Of a DNA stretch of 64,000 nt, positions 43,583-55,691 are shown one piece after another. This DNA is from Bryoerythrophyllum caledonicum (Eukaryota; Streptophyta; Bryopsida; Pottiales; Pottiaceae): contig OZ020521.1 in assembly GCA_963971425.1 (NCBI GenBank), forward strand, positions 7,829,519 to 7,893,518. The letters run 5' to 3'. Numbering within the stretch: position 1 is the first letter of the stretch; every line of letters starts with the position of its first letter. The position numbers and the translations under genes were made by a program. The notes beneath the pieces were generated by a model, which was not told the origin of the DNA, ran no database searches, and was given only the letters and a program-made list of their open reading frames with translations.

Positions 43583-44438
43583 AATCATATTTTGCTTGGT
43601 AAGAGATGCTTCTTATGAAACACCGACATGCGAACATCATAACAATTAGTTGCTAACTAGTCTCTGAGATGCAGATGTTAAATGCAAGTCAACAAAACTT
43701 ATAAATTTCCCAAGTGCAATAACTTAAATCATCAGAAATATCGAGAGGCTACAGACAATAGCTGCATCTAGAAGAAGAAAATTTAAGGATCACAAGAACT
43801 GTGTTGCACGGTCTACCATGCGATCAGAGCCGTTATCAAATCGGAGAGGTCAAAGAATAAACAAGTGGTAAGGAATTACAATGGACGCTCTATCAAGTGA
43901 AAGTTGCGGCTAGTGATTTGAACCTCTTAAGCTGAAACGTCGAAGGTTGAATGGTCCCTAAACTATACAACAGGATAATAGACTGACGAATCTCCGATGT
44001 TCTCCGAACTTCTACTGCTCCGTCAGTTCACTGTCGCTTTTAAAACGGCGATATCTTCATCAAACATTATGTCTATTTCTGTAGGGCCCACCCAAAGTTG
44101 TGATGGGAAAACTGATATTGAAAAATTCGCACTTAGAATTTGGATCTAGAAGATGATACTTGAAAGTGCCGAATACTACCTAGATTTATGTATACATTTA
44201 CATTCAGATTTATACATTCATCCTAAACTTATCTAAATGCAAAAAAAATTACTACCTATATTTATGTATACATTTACATTCAGATTTATACATTCATCCT
44301 AAACTTATCTAAATGCAAAAAAAATTACTACCTATATTTATGCGGAAAGGATGTAATCAAATAGCTAGTAGAGTTTCCTACCTTTAAAACTAGCATACAA
44401 TATAGCACTCAACGTTAACATTATAGGAATCTTTTTAA
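43583..44438. repeat. Spacer with a 76-bp tandem repeat (44184-44345)
   Basis: Two exact 76-bp units, 44184-44259 and 44260-44335 (ATTTATGTATACATTTACAT...), plus the start of a third. The rest is AT-rich without genes. Confidence 0.85.
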
Positions 44439-44932
44439 GGACCGCTTCACACTATGCCCAAGTCGAGTGACTAAAACCGTTCGTCAAAATGAGTGGCTAA
44501 ACTTTTTTGCCAAAAAAATACATGAAATAAAATATATTGAAGGTTTGGCCGGTCGTGGTGTGAAGCCCCAAAGCCCAAGTCCAATGTCTAAACCCCATAT
44601 CATTACGCCAAAAAAATCAGCCAAAAAAATCAGCCAAAAAAATCAGCCTCATTCATCTAACGGTCCAGATCTTCTCAGTTTTTGAATTTTAAAAAAAAAA
44701 ATCGACGGACCTTCGATTGTAGTTTGGATCCGCTATAATGGGCGACCCAAGTTTTGCTTGAGAGGCCGTTGCTTTGGCGCCAAAATAGGCCAAAAGTGCT
44801 GCCATGTAGAACAACGGCCATTGGAGTTTGGGCACAAGTATGAAGGCCCAAAGTCTTGACTTTGGCCATTCTAGCAATCTCATTGGTGGAAATCGACCGC
44901 CACTCAACTTGGCCACCAAGTGTGAAGCGGCC
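44439..44932. mobile_element. MITE with GGMCGCTTCACACT ends
   Basis: GGACCGCTTCACACT at 44439-44453 and, inverted, GGCCGCTTCACACTT ending at 44932. Internal GCCAAAAAAATCA is repeated three times near 44610-44650. About 494 bp; superfamily not assigned. Confidence 0.55.
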
Positions 44933-44989
44933 ATAAGTATTCAAGAGAAGAACTTTGTGGACAACTATGGCCTACGTTCAGGAGTCAAA

Positions 44990-45766
44990 ACTTGGTGAAC
45001 TTCTTTCCAACTTCACAAAATGGGTTTCTAGTAAGACTATAAGCAAGGTGAATGAAGAGATATGAGGTTCAGAGTTGCGCACTCATTACACGAACACTCT
45101 CCAACAATCAGATCATGATTTGGAGTTGTAGAATTCATGGAAAAGCTAGGAATACATCACAAAATACTTTGAATACGCTAAAATACAGTGAATACCATGC
45201 CGCATACTATGTTGTATTTCACACACATGCACATTGATTTTGGCCTTAATTTTGATTGAACTTTGTCTTTAAATTATTCTTCATTGTTTTGTGATGGTTG
45301 ATCTCTCTCCTTGCATATGAACTTCCGTTTTGATCCGTATAAGTTTGGAACATTTTCATATACAATTTGATAGACAAAAGCAAAAAAATCATCAATAATT
45401 GTGTATAAATATTTTCTTCACATATGATATGTCAATGCCAAGCTATCAACCTAGTGCACATGTGAATTGATTTTATTCAAAGTTCAAAAATTCTTGCAAG
45501 AATCTATTGATGGATAAAGCAGTATACCCTCCAAAATCCAAAGTTTCCACTACCAATATATGGTAACTTTAAACACTATAATCTATTCCATCAACCGTTG
45601 GATGTTGTGCAAATTCTCCCCAAAGTTTAGGTCATGCTTTGAGTTCAATTATATAAGGTTAGATATTAGAATAAGGCATTATATTTCCATAAAATCTAGT
45701 ATGAAGAAAAATGTCAGCATAAATCTTGGTTTTTCCATAAACATAGGTGGGCGGTAAAGGGTAAAC
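44990..45766. mobile_element. TTAA-family element, CCCTTTA subfamily, inverted copy
   Basis: Reverse complement of 24312-25116: AACACTATAATCTATTCCAT, CCATCAACCGTTGGATGTTG and CCATAAACATAGGTGGGCGG align. The end is TTTACCCTTTACCGCC (TTTA in place of TTAA), and the other end is eroded. Confidence 0.6.
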
Positions 45767-46019
45767 CCACATGCAACTAGACAAAGCTCCCATCCGGACC
45801 CCAACGTCATATGGTGGGCCCCACCTAACGTGAAATTTTGTTTTTTGATATTTTTAAGTTACACATTGGGAACACTAGGAAATGACCATGCCCACTTGGG
45901 AATTCAGTCGGTGACGCACTTGGGAAGATTGGGGAACACATGAAAACAATGTTGGAACGCACTGGAAACGGATAAGTTACAAATATGATAAAACTGGAAA
46001 GTCAAAGAAGGATAACTAG

Positions 46020-46320
46020 CTATTATATAAATTCCTCACTCATACTAGCTATTGATCAATGGAAGAGGTGGGTGGTTGCTCAACTAGAGTCCATCCATTA
46101 GGTAAGCGTGAGCTTGTTGGGAAGAAGTTTTAGCCATTTTCAGGGAGAAAAGAGAGTTCATGTTGTACCATAAATCTTGGCACTCGTTTTCTTTAGTTAC
46201 AACTCTTGGAACCTTTGCCTCACTTTACAGATAACTCCAGCATTAAAAAGCCTTCCTGGGACGAGGAAATCTACCAGCCAAAGTTAATGATCTGAAAATT
46301 TTGAATCTATGATTATGGAT
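46020..46320. repeat. Dispersed AGAGCTTGGTGGTTGTTCAACTAG repeat, copy a
   Basis: Shared with 49500-49775: TGGTTG.TCAACTAGA.TCC, TCATGTTGTACC, CACAACTCTT.GAACCTTTGC and CTACCAGCCAA in the same order. Related pieces are in RUS intron 2 (about 415-480), in a BRWD intron (about 61340-61480) and near 54865. Type unknown. Confidence 0.55.
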
Positions 46321-46680
46321 GAATGGAATGTTTTTTCTGATGTGCCCAGACACTTTGACTCTTCTTGAGTTAAATTTTCCCATTTTGAAAAGGTTTTCAC
46401 GAGCATTTTCTCAACAAATGCTTTGAAAAACTACTGAAAGCTCCAACATCAATCCTCCATCAGTACCATCCAACTTATATATCCCCTTCATCATCAGCTC
46501 AGACACAACCCTAAAACATGCACAGCAACCAAGTCGGAGATCAGACAACCTGGATCACCGATCTCAAATTCTTCAACAAAACTGTTCCATGAAACATATC
46601 ACTAGCACTGTGATACTTCTTTCGGAACTAATTCAAAACAACACCTTCTACACAAGAGTCAAGACTATCAGTCCTTGAAA

Positions 46681-48025
46681 TTATTTTGGATAATACTTCT
46701 TCCACAGCTTCGCATAGGGCATGTCAACCACCTCCCACCTCCTCTTAGCAATATTGAAGAGAACGAACTTGCGGTCTAGACTCATCGGCACTGGCCACTC
46801 GTACTTGTGCTGCTTGAGAATTAACTCATCCAAGCGTGTTGCTAACTTTGGTTCCTGTGGTTGCGCTGGCACGTGCATGAGAAAGTAGCCGTTGCAGTGG
46901 GACGCCACAATGGGCAGCACCGCGCCCGGCTGTATCAGGTCCGCGAACAAGCTCCCTGGTATCTGTGCATACTCACTCCACTCTTCGTCAACCATGTTGA
47001 GCTTCCACACGGACAACGTGCCTTGCTTGTTCTTCGTCACTGCATAGAGCACGCCGACACAGTGTCCAAGACCGCGACACTCATCCTCATCCGAAACATC
47101 TCGTGAGGGCACGGCGAGAGCACTCCACTCATCGGATCTCAGGGAGCAGACGTGGATCTCGTCGGCGTCCATCCAGAGGTACATCTTACCCTCGAGCTGA
47201 ACGCAGCTCTTGAGTGCCGTACTCGTGGTCGATGGCTTGGTGCGCACCAAGCGAGACGGCTTTGACTCCCACTCCTTGGTATGTGAATCGAACACACGCC
47301 TGTCCATGGCACAACTCCCCTGGATGAGCATGAACGCCCTCGGGGCCTCGAGGCTTCATCGACCATCCATCCCAAGCATGCTCCCAGGCACGGCCTCCAC
47401 GCGTGGGGTGCGATTGGAATATATTGAACCTGGACAATAGTGCTAATGTTTATCATGGTTGTCATGGACATCGAAGCGCGCTTGTGTGCAACGTCTGCAG
47501 CTAACATAGTGTCGATGGTTGGAGGACAATGATATGTAACCCCTTTCAAAGAGCACTCCCTCCACCTCATCAAACGACTCTTGAAGGTGCCCGATTGCAC
47601 ACAAGGTCCAGAGCGATCGCCACAACAAGAAGGATGGCTGCCATATCCATCGCCCAGACGCACCATGTAGCGCGAGGGTGCCCAAGTGGGAGCACTCTTC
47701 CTGGCATTTCGGGAGTAGCAGGAAGAAAGGCTCCCTGACAGGGAACTGGTTCTGAGTTGGCAAGCGACCTCGCTCACTCGCCTTGTTGTGCCAATCCTTG
47801 CATACCCTTCGGAGCCGGTAGTGGTCCTTGACCGACAGCGCGTTTGAAGATATCCAACAAATTCTCATGCGGGAGCTTGCACCATAAACTCGGGTCCAAC
47901 TTTGGAGTCGACTTTGGAGTCGACTTTGGAGTCAACTCCAGATACTCGAGTTCATCTTCAAACAAAGTCTTGATCCTTTGCGATGCCCTCCGCGACTCCG
48001 TCCTCCTGAACACTCTCCTCACCGT
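46681..48025 (-). pseudogene. F-box/kelch-type gene 3, pseudogene
   Basis: Third tandem copy, similar to genes 1 and 2 over its whole length and with the same acceptor (TTCCTCAG) before 48025. The frame is broken: an extra base at about 47842 inside the F-box, a TAG near 47443 in place of a Lys codon after HDNHDK, and small insertions near 47345-47375. The last 216 codons (from 47331, GSCAMDRRVFDSH..., KLWKKYYPK) remain open. An internal PKST repeat (three 12-bp units near 47906-47940) is copy-specific. The 3' flank is shared with genes 1 and 2. Confidence 0.85.
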
Positions 48026-48208
48026 CTGAGGAAGCAAGTGTCGGGGTCAGAACCAGCCTCAGTTGTACTAGTAAATTAACTTTGTACTGAAGAAAGTAGC
48101 AACTACATAAAAAATATGGGATAATTGAGAAGGATATTGGAAAGAAAAAAATGGTACCTTCATCAAACCCAAATTGTACTCCTCAGACCCTCCGACTCTC
48201 ATGCAAAC

Positions 48209-48810
48209 TGTCAGGTTCGGCGCGTTGGAGGGTTTGTGGAGGTTGGTTTATGCGTTATAAACCAACTAGGAGGTTAAACGGCCCAAGGAAGACCTAGATG
48301 CTAGCTCTAGTTATTAATTAGAGTTAGTATAAGAGTCTTTTGACTTTTAGGGCATTGGTGGTGTCTTTTGACACCTCATTTGGGACTTGGAGTCCAAATG
48401 ACCTCCACATGTAGTGTAAGGAGACTCATCTTTCTCAAGTTGAGTCTCCCAAGTGATGGAGTGAGAGAGTGCGTGCGTGCGTGCACTTCTTTAACTTCAT
48501 TGTTATTATGCGACCATTCTTTAAGAATGGCATTGGCTTGACTATGTGTAGTTTATGAGTATTTTCTACTTGTTTATTAGTAAAGGGGTACTTATAGACC
48601 GCTTACTACTTCTTGGTGTACGAGGTTATGGGTCATTTATTTCTTTTCCCTAAGTCTGGATTGTTGATAGTGTGTAAGTGTATATTGTTTTGTTGTTTTA
48701 TAGAGGTAACGGTGGTGGTTATGTCACCGTTACTCTCGAGTTGTCTCTGACTGTGCGCTCTCACCTGATTAGCATGATGTTATCTTGGCACGATGCGGTT
48801 GTGCGCGACA
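48209..48810. mobile_element. Solo-LTR-like fossil (Copia-type appearance), 602 bp
   Basis: Begins TGTCAGG and ends GCGACA, with AAAC directly before and after as a 4-bp direct repeat. It interrupts sequence that is otherwise colinear with the upstream region of F-box gene 2. No internal retrotransposon genes are present, so it fits a solo LTR left by recombination. The family assignment is tentative and the age cannot be set from one LTR. Confidence 0.5.
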
Positions 48811-49499
48811 AAACATAAAGCTACCTATGCGGAGAGAATACCGCCATGCAAACATCATAACAACAATTTTTAACAAGGTAACAGAACAAATATATTTCCC
48901 AAGTGTTGTACCTTAAATCATCGTTAGAAATATCGAGACGCGAGAAACAAAATATTGAACAACACATGCTTCCATGTTTCATCGTCAACGTCAGAAAAAA
49001 CTCAACGATGAATTGAAGGCCACAAGAGATAAGTTTTGTGAAAGGCCACAAGAAATCTAAAGATTTTTGTATGTCTAGTATACAACTACTAATGACATGA
49101 AAAGAGCGTCATAAAAAGGAAAGCACCCAGTTAATACACCCATAAGCCCCAGTGCTGAGCTAATTATAGGATCATGTCCTGTACATGTGGCTGGGACTCT
49201 CTTGGGCGAACTTTGATTCCCTCGTTACTCGCTCCCACACTTCACCAAGCGCATCTGTTTAGCAAATCTATGACAAACCTAACAATTCCTGTTGCATCTG
49301 GCCATTAAGGAATACAAAAATTATGATATAAATTTTTCTCCATCAAGGAGATGATACATGAAAGCGCCAATGGTCCTGAATACCACATATGAGTTGTAAA
49401 CACAACTATAACTGAATACCATAGACAAACCTTACTTCAGGTATTTGCAAAGTCAACCACAGTTTTAATAAGACAGCCCGTATTTTTTATATTTATATC
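48811..49499. other. Upstream remnant of F-box gene 3; no gene
   Basis: ATGCAAACATCATAACAA and the following 100 bp correspond to sequence upstream of F-box gene 2 (about 43630). After that there is no recognised feature. Confidence 0.4.
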
Positions 49500-49775
49500 A
49501 CTACTCTTTCCTTTGTCATACTAATGAATTAAATTCCTAGAAGAGCTTGGTGGTTGTTCAACTAGAATCCTTCAATTAAGTATGTGTGAGAGCCTTGTTG
49601 GTTTCTAATTAACTTGAGTTTTAGAAGAAGAAAGAAAGAGAGGTCATGTTGTACCTAGAAAAGAGGTCACAACTCTTAGAACCTTTGCCTCGCTTTACAA
49701 ACATCTCCATTATTAAAATGTATTGCTACGAGGATGATAGATACCAGCCAATTGTGTAGGATTGTAATGAAGAGT
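49500..49775. repeat. Dispersed AGAGCTTGGTGGTTGTTCAACTAG repeat, copy b
   Basis: See copy a at 46020-46320. This copy is closer to the presumed consensus (AGAGCTTGGTGGTTGTTCAA). Confidence 0.55.
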
Positions 49776-49939
49776 AGCCCTTGCATGGGCCACATGCACC
49801 ATGACGAGAGTGGGCATAACTTGTTGCCCATGCCCAACGCATCTGCTATGTTGGACATGTCCTCAGGTAGAGGCTTAAACGACCTCTTGAAACCTTTGAT
49901 CAAAAGCCATGGTCCGAATGTACCCATCACATCTGGCAT

Positions 49940-50510
49940 AAGGCAAATTGAGCCCAGGGCGAACTGACCGCTCATTGGTACTTATCCGAGGGGGCCACGA
50001 GGTGGTAGGGCCAAATCTAGCTCCTATTTTGTTTTTGGATGGGGCCCTATTTATAGTAAGTGTAGGTCATGCAGGGTAAACAATGACCATAGGCCCCAAA
50101 TTTGTCCAAAAAAATCCAAAAAAAGCCTCCAGACCCCTCAAAATAAGAGGGCCAGAAAAATGACCCCATGCAATTAAGACGGGGCCCACCTCGGGTAAGT
50201 ACCAACAAGGGGGTCAGTTGGCTCTGGACACAAATTGACTCCCTCGTTGGGAGTTACCCGAGGTGGGCCCCGTCTTAATAGCATGGGGTCATTTTTCTAG
50301 CCTTCTTATTTTGGGGCATCTAGAGGCTTTTTTTGGATTTTTTGGACAAATTTGGGGCCTTTGCCCATCGTTAATCCTAGAGGACCTTCCTTTGCTATAA
50401 TTAGGGCCCCATCCAAAAACAAAATAGGGGCCAGGTTTGGTCCACCACCTTGTGGCCGCCTCGGGTAACTCCCAACGAGGGGGTCAATTTGCCTTGGGCT
50501 CACATTTGGA
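49940..50510. repeat. Large imperfect palindrome, arms of about 260 bp
   Basis: The left arm (GGCAAATTGAGCCC...GGACCAAAT-like...GACGGGGCCCACCTCGGGTAA) is inverted in the right arm (TTACCCGAGGTGGGCCCCGTC...GGTCAATTTGCC), with a short centre near 50215-50240. Related single-arm pieces are at 5865-5910, 6241-6510 and 6525-6690. It looks like a foldback-type element. The frames inside are compositional. Confidence 0.8.
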
Positions 50511-50596
50511 CCATTCCGCCCATGGTCGCCCAGATGTGAGGAGGAAACCTACGGTTGAATTTGACAATGCAATTCGTGTTTTTGGCCAATCATGTA

Positions 50597-52298
50597 CAGT
50601 CCCCTCCACAAAATAAGGTAACCGCTTGTTGTTTCTCACACACACAGGAAGAGACCAACAAGAAAACTTGACTAATGCTACCTCATGTACACATCAAATA
50701 TAGATTTTTTTTCCATAAAGAGATAGCTTTACACATGTAGAAGCTTCTTGCTAAAAAAATACAAATCTTTTGTAATCATTTCTAACCTGAAAATTGGATT
50801 GATCAACAACTACTACCACTGTATGCTACCTCCTCTGGCATCAATAATAGCTTGTATCCGTTTTGGCATGCTTGCAACTAACTTGTCTACCATCTCCGTT
50901 GGTATGCTCTCCCAAGCTGCTTGCACTGCATTCCACATTTGCTCTTTGTTTTTTGGTCTTTTCATCTTCTGGACTCTATCTTTACAAATCATCCACATGT
51001 TTTCTATAGGGTATAAGTCAGGAGAATTTGGAGGCCAATTGAGCATCTTTAAACTAATATCTTTGATGCAATTTTTTGTCACTGTGGCTGTATGTGTTGG
51101 TGCACCATCCGACATAAATACTAATTCTTCATGGTTAGCATGGTGGTAGAAGTAGGGCAATAATCCTTGCTCACTTACAATCTCTACAAAGTCCATAGCA
51201 GTGCGTTGTCTAAAAGGAATTAAAATAAAAAAACCCTTACTAGTTGCAGTAAAAGCACCCCAAACCATGATTGACATCCTTCCAGACTTGACTGTTGGTG
51301 CTAAACATTGTGAATGAAACTTTTGTGAAGCAGTCCGCCATACTCGAGTTTGACGTGAATAAGCACCAATTTCAAATGACGACTAATCACTCCAAATAAC
51401 CAACTTCCATTGTTCCACCGTCCAATGTTTATGCTCTTTCGCAAAGGTTAACCTCAATTTCTTGTGTCTCTCATTCAAGAAAGGTTTCTTCTTGGCAATT
51501 CAGTTGCCAAATCCATGGCCATGCACTTCTTTTCTTATGGTATTCATACTCACAGAAATGGGCAAGCTACTAGCAAGTTCAGCAAGAGATATTCTACAAT
51601 TCTTGACAATCTCATATTTGAGAACTCGTCGATCAATCTCTTGCAACATTTTTGTACGTCCAGATCTTTTTGCTATTTGTACTGAACCTCGCTCTTGATA
51701 TCTCATGAGGACTAATGAAATGCTCTTTTTTTATTTTCCAACTACATTTGCAATTTCACTCAAAGATGCTCCAGCTGTGTTCATTCCTACGATAAAACTT
51801 TGCTCTTCTACAAATATGAAGTAACTTGTCATGGTACTAGTGACGGAGAGTGAGAATGAACTTGTTAAATGACAGACACAACAATTCTATGAGCTACTAA
51901 ACCAACAACTACAGCATCACAAGAAATCAAATTTTGTAGCAAAACCTTCTAGGTATGAGTGACCTTTTCAACTCAGAGATCATCACAACTACTCAACTTC
52001 ATGACATTGCAACCAAAATTGAGTGACTTTAGTACTCACAGAGCTCCCTATTTTCAAAAATATCTCCATTGCTTCATAAAGCTTTACATACGACATGGTA
52101 CTCAAATTGATGTAACACATGGAATTGCTAGTCTAGAAGCCACTGACGGCTCATAAATGCATTCTTAGATACTACAATTACATAATTGCAATTTATCTTG
52201 GCTGAATCACCTTCCTAATTTGGATGTTCAATCAAATCAACTGTGTAACACATGTGAGTTGATCCATGGGGGGTGACCTTACTTTGTGGAGGGGACTG
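50597..52298. mobile_element. Tc1/mariner element, 1702 bp, complete ends
   Basis: CAGTCCCCTCCACAAAATAA at the left and, inverted, CAGTCCCCTCCACAAAGTAA at the right. With the flanking TA on each side (50595-50596 and 52299-52300) the ends match at 27 of 29 positions. It carries one transposase frame on the minus strand. Size, ends and the TA duplication are all typical of Tc1. Confidence 0.92.
50813..51832 (-). pseudogene. Tc1-type DD34E transposase, three in-frame stops
   Basis: 340 codons from ATG 51832 to TAG 50813-50815 in a single frame without frameshifts. N-terminal HTH region (ASLSEIANVVGK, RGSVQIAKRSGR, ISLAELASSLPISVSMNTI). Catalytic residues: WSD (first Asp), MSDGAPTHTA (second Asp) and NSPDLYPIENMW (Glu). 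Premature stops: TAA after ANVVGK, TGA after HGHGFGN and TAG directly after WSD, where Glu is usual. A copy with all domain spacing kept and only point-mutation stops is probably not very old. Confidence 0.9.
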
Positions 52299-52639
52299 TA
52301 CAATACAGTATGTGATTTGGTTGGGGTGACGGTGCCCAGGGACGTCAGAAACACAACGCATTTCAATAATAAATTGTCACCATTAACTCATCTGATGATA
52401 TTTTTAAACGCGGCTACTCAAACAGACATGGGGATTGATGGATGTAGACGGTCGCATGTGAATTAGAACAATTACCCCAGAATTACTCATTAGATTGGGC
52501 TGATGTACAGTGAAATCACCTGGAAATGAGAACACATTGAAGAAGAATGTTGGGAGTACTTCAGAGGTAGCTTTTACCATTCAGCAGTTCAACTGGAAAT
52601 TCTAGTTTCATGTTTCTCGTGTTTAGTAAACTATAGAAT

Positions 52640-53124
52640 ACCTTAGAAGGGGAATTGAATAATAAAACAAACAAATACAAATATATTTTTCCATTGATTG
52701 TAATGATATTGAAATCCTTAAAAATTATGAATGCCTCAAATATTATGCAATTTTATTAAGATTAAAAAATCTATATCTATTTGATATATTGGTTTCTAGT
52801 TAATTTTTAAACTATTAAAAACCTAGATATGTATAAATTGTCTATTTGTTCATTATTTTAAAATATCATTTGAAATAATATATTTTTAAATATTTTTAGA
52901 TCCTTATCTTTATATTTTAAAATCTAAATTGATTCATTATTTATATTTAGTATTTACATCCATATACATTTATAATGATGATTTATTTTTTTATTATATT
53001 CAAAATATCAATAAAATTTTATATAGAAAGATTGTATATTAATATTCATTTTCAAGTGAATTAATATGTCTGAAATTTGTATTTTGGCAGTTAAGGATAT
53101 GTAACAAACATGCTCAATACAAAA
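52640..53124. other. Very AT-rich stretch without genes
   Basis: Mostly A and T with frequent TATTTA/AAATAT. No frame, hairpin or repeat unit stands out. Confidence 0.5.
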
Positions 53125-54075
53125 TTAACCCCTAAAGAAACAAGTGTCAAAAATGGACTTTTTGAAAGTTTGGTCAGATTCCTATGGTGTCAATTTCCAA
53201 CATTCCACTTTGAAATTTTTACTGTAGAAGGAATTACTAAGACCTCAGTGGGAGAACAATTTTTTCCTAAATCCGACATTTTATGAAAAAGTAATAGGGT
53301 TTTGAATTTCAAATGGGGAGAGGGGGCCATTCGAGCACCTCCAAAAACTTTTGCTAGGACACTCTATTGAATGTGAGATTTTCTATTCTAGGAAGTAATT
53401 TTTTTTCCCTTCATGATGTCAAAAAAAAATTATTGTCTTTAGCAAAAAATAGCTTATTAACCCAAGTCAAACATTTTCACACATTGTCGGGCAAGGTTCC
53501 AGAAAAACTTCTTCTTTTCCACATAAAACTTAGAGATTTTTATTTTTTATTTTTTATTTTTTTATTGTTTTTCCCAGAACAATACGTAGTGTAAATATTC
53601 TTATTGACCATTTGGATTATTAATCTAAAACATATAAATTTCACAAAAAATTAAAATGCAAATTGGCAATTTTTGAACCTCCACTCCTTGCACGGTTGTT
53701 TGGAATATGCTACACCCCTCCTCTACCTCTAAAATTTGGTGTATAAGGAACTAACATCATGCTTAACACAAGGGTAATGGATTTAGACCTTGTGTAGTGC
53801 AAAAATTTGACACCAACTGAAGTCAAAGTCTGCTGATCCACTGAACGCAGGGAAGAAAATGAATCATTTGTTTGACTTCAAACACTATAATCTTTCAATC
53901 TGTGCGGTCAAAGTTTATGAAATTTTGTAAGTATGTTACTTAATAAGTCATATTTGAGATCCTACGGTCAAAATTAGAAATAAATTTTTTTGTTTCCTTC
54001 TATATTCATTGCACTGGAATCCAACTATTTTGAAGTGTTTTTGGTGTGAAATTGTCACGGTACCTTAAGGGTTAA
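53125..54075. mobile_element. TTAA-family element, 951 bp
   Basis: Begins TTAACCCCTAAAGAAACAAG and ends, inverted, TTAACCCTTAAGGTACCGTG. It is close to the copy at 4760-5712 along its whole length (shared CTTTTTGAAAGTTTGGTCA, CTGCTGATCCACT, ACGCAGGGAAGAAAATGAA). Non-coding. Confidence 0.8.
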
Positions 54076-55691
54076 AATAATTCAACCAACAAAATATAAC
54101 AAAGCATACATATTATAATCTTTGTTTTTTTTCTTGCGTGAGCCATACATATTGTGACCAAATTCAATATATATTGTAGACTATGTCTTTATTGGGATAT
54201 TTTATTCACAATCTTTAAGTTCCAAATCTTATTCTAAGATTTAGGTTCACTTGAGCAAAGTTGCACAAATTAAAAGCAACGATCAAGTGACACTAAATTC
54301 ATTGTTGAGGCTCTTAAAAACTTCCCTAGGGCCAAGGATCTACTAACCAGGACGGACGACTTAGAAAGAGCAGAAATTTTTGGGTCCTCCAAGCACAAGC
54401 TTGACATGCCACGTGGATCTGTTGATGATTCCCACAAATCTAATATGGTAAACTACTCTATCCCCGTGATGGCCGAAGGGTGACTCTAGTGCGTATTGAA
54501 GAGGCTCTCACTGGACAAGACTCCAAAGTCTAGCATACAACATCACTTTTGGAATCGAATTGTGATCCATCGAAGTAGCACATTGTCCCCCTCTCAAAAT
54601 AGTCTACTCGAAAATGCCAAGCCTTGCAAGCTTAAACTGGTAAGCACTGCAACACTAAGGTTGGGCACTTGAGCGTTTAGGGTCACTTTAGGGTCACTTT
54701 AGCAACACAAGCATTGTTTAGGGTCACTTTTGTACGCTCGCTGCTCACCGCTCACAAGATAGCGTTGCTAGATACTTTGGAGGTTATGAATCATGACTCA
54801 TCATGACCTTTCTTTTTTTCTTTTCAAAAATGTCCAAAAGTGTTTCTAATTCAAATTTAGTGACCACCAAGCTCTTCCATATATAATGAAGAATTTAGTT
54901 TACACCTCAGGACTAAAAGCCCCAATATGGATTGTTGCAAATCTTAGGCACATTACTGTGATTGTAATTTATATATCCAACTCTTGAAATTTTGTTCACA
55001 AAGACAAGAAGATTAGAGCTTGAAACATCCAATTTAGGAAGGAATAGAACAATAGTCAAACAAGAAGATAAGAGCTTGGGAATATCATTTTATTTTCATT
55101 GGACCTGTAGAACTAAAGTTATGCCATCTTTAAGAATTTTTTTGAAGGCAGGCATGTAGGGCAACTTTAAAAACTCCTGCTACAAATATTAAATATGAGA
55201 TTTTTATTACAAGTAGGTAACATTATTCTATTTTAGATTGTGTAAAAAAAAACACCTTCCATAGTACAAAACTTTCACTCCAAGGAAAATATTCTCAAAG
55301 TATTCTCACTTTTGAGCAAGGTGCAAAAAATTGATTCATTTCCTCATAAAAATTAGAAATCTTAATGTTTTTATCATTTATTTTTTATTCAGTAGAGAAG
55401 AAGCAAACATTTATTTTTTTGACCATTTACATGTTTTGTTTATAGAAGGATTCATTTATCAAAAAGAAAAATGTGTTTTTGGCATTTGAACAAACAGTAG
55501 TATTAAAATCAAAGAAGAGGGCAACTCATGAAACTCAACAAATACAACACTTCCACGTCCAAAAGCAAGTTCCGAAAACGCCTTCAGCGTACCTGGCGAA
55601 GAATCTTGGCATAAAAAGAGAATGTCACCTGGTATAAAACAAAATCAAATAATCAGGTGCATTCACCGTCTGAAGCTGACATGGATACCAT
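54076..55691. other. No gene; TTTAGGGTCAC triplet and a MITE end
   Basis: TTTAGGGTCACTTT occurs three times at about 54679-54732. GCTCACAAGATAGCG near 54746-54760 matches the ends of the MITE at 26888-27113. The rest is AT-rich without convincing frames. Confidence 0.45.

Noticed and set aside
50306-50503. 65-codon frame in the palindrome right arm
   Set aside because: The same sequence pattern occurs in non-coding MITE relatives near 6 kb with broken frames.
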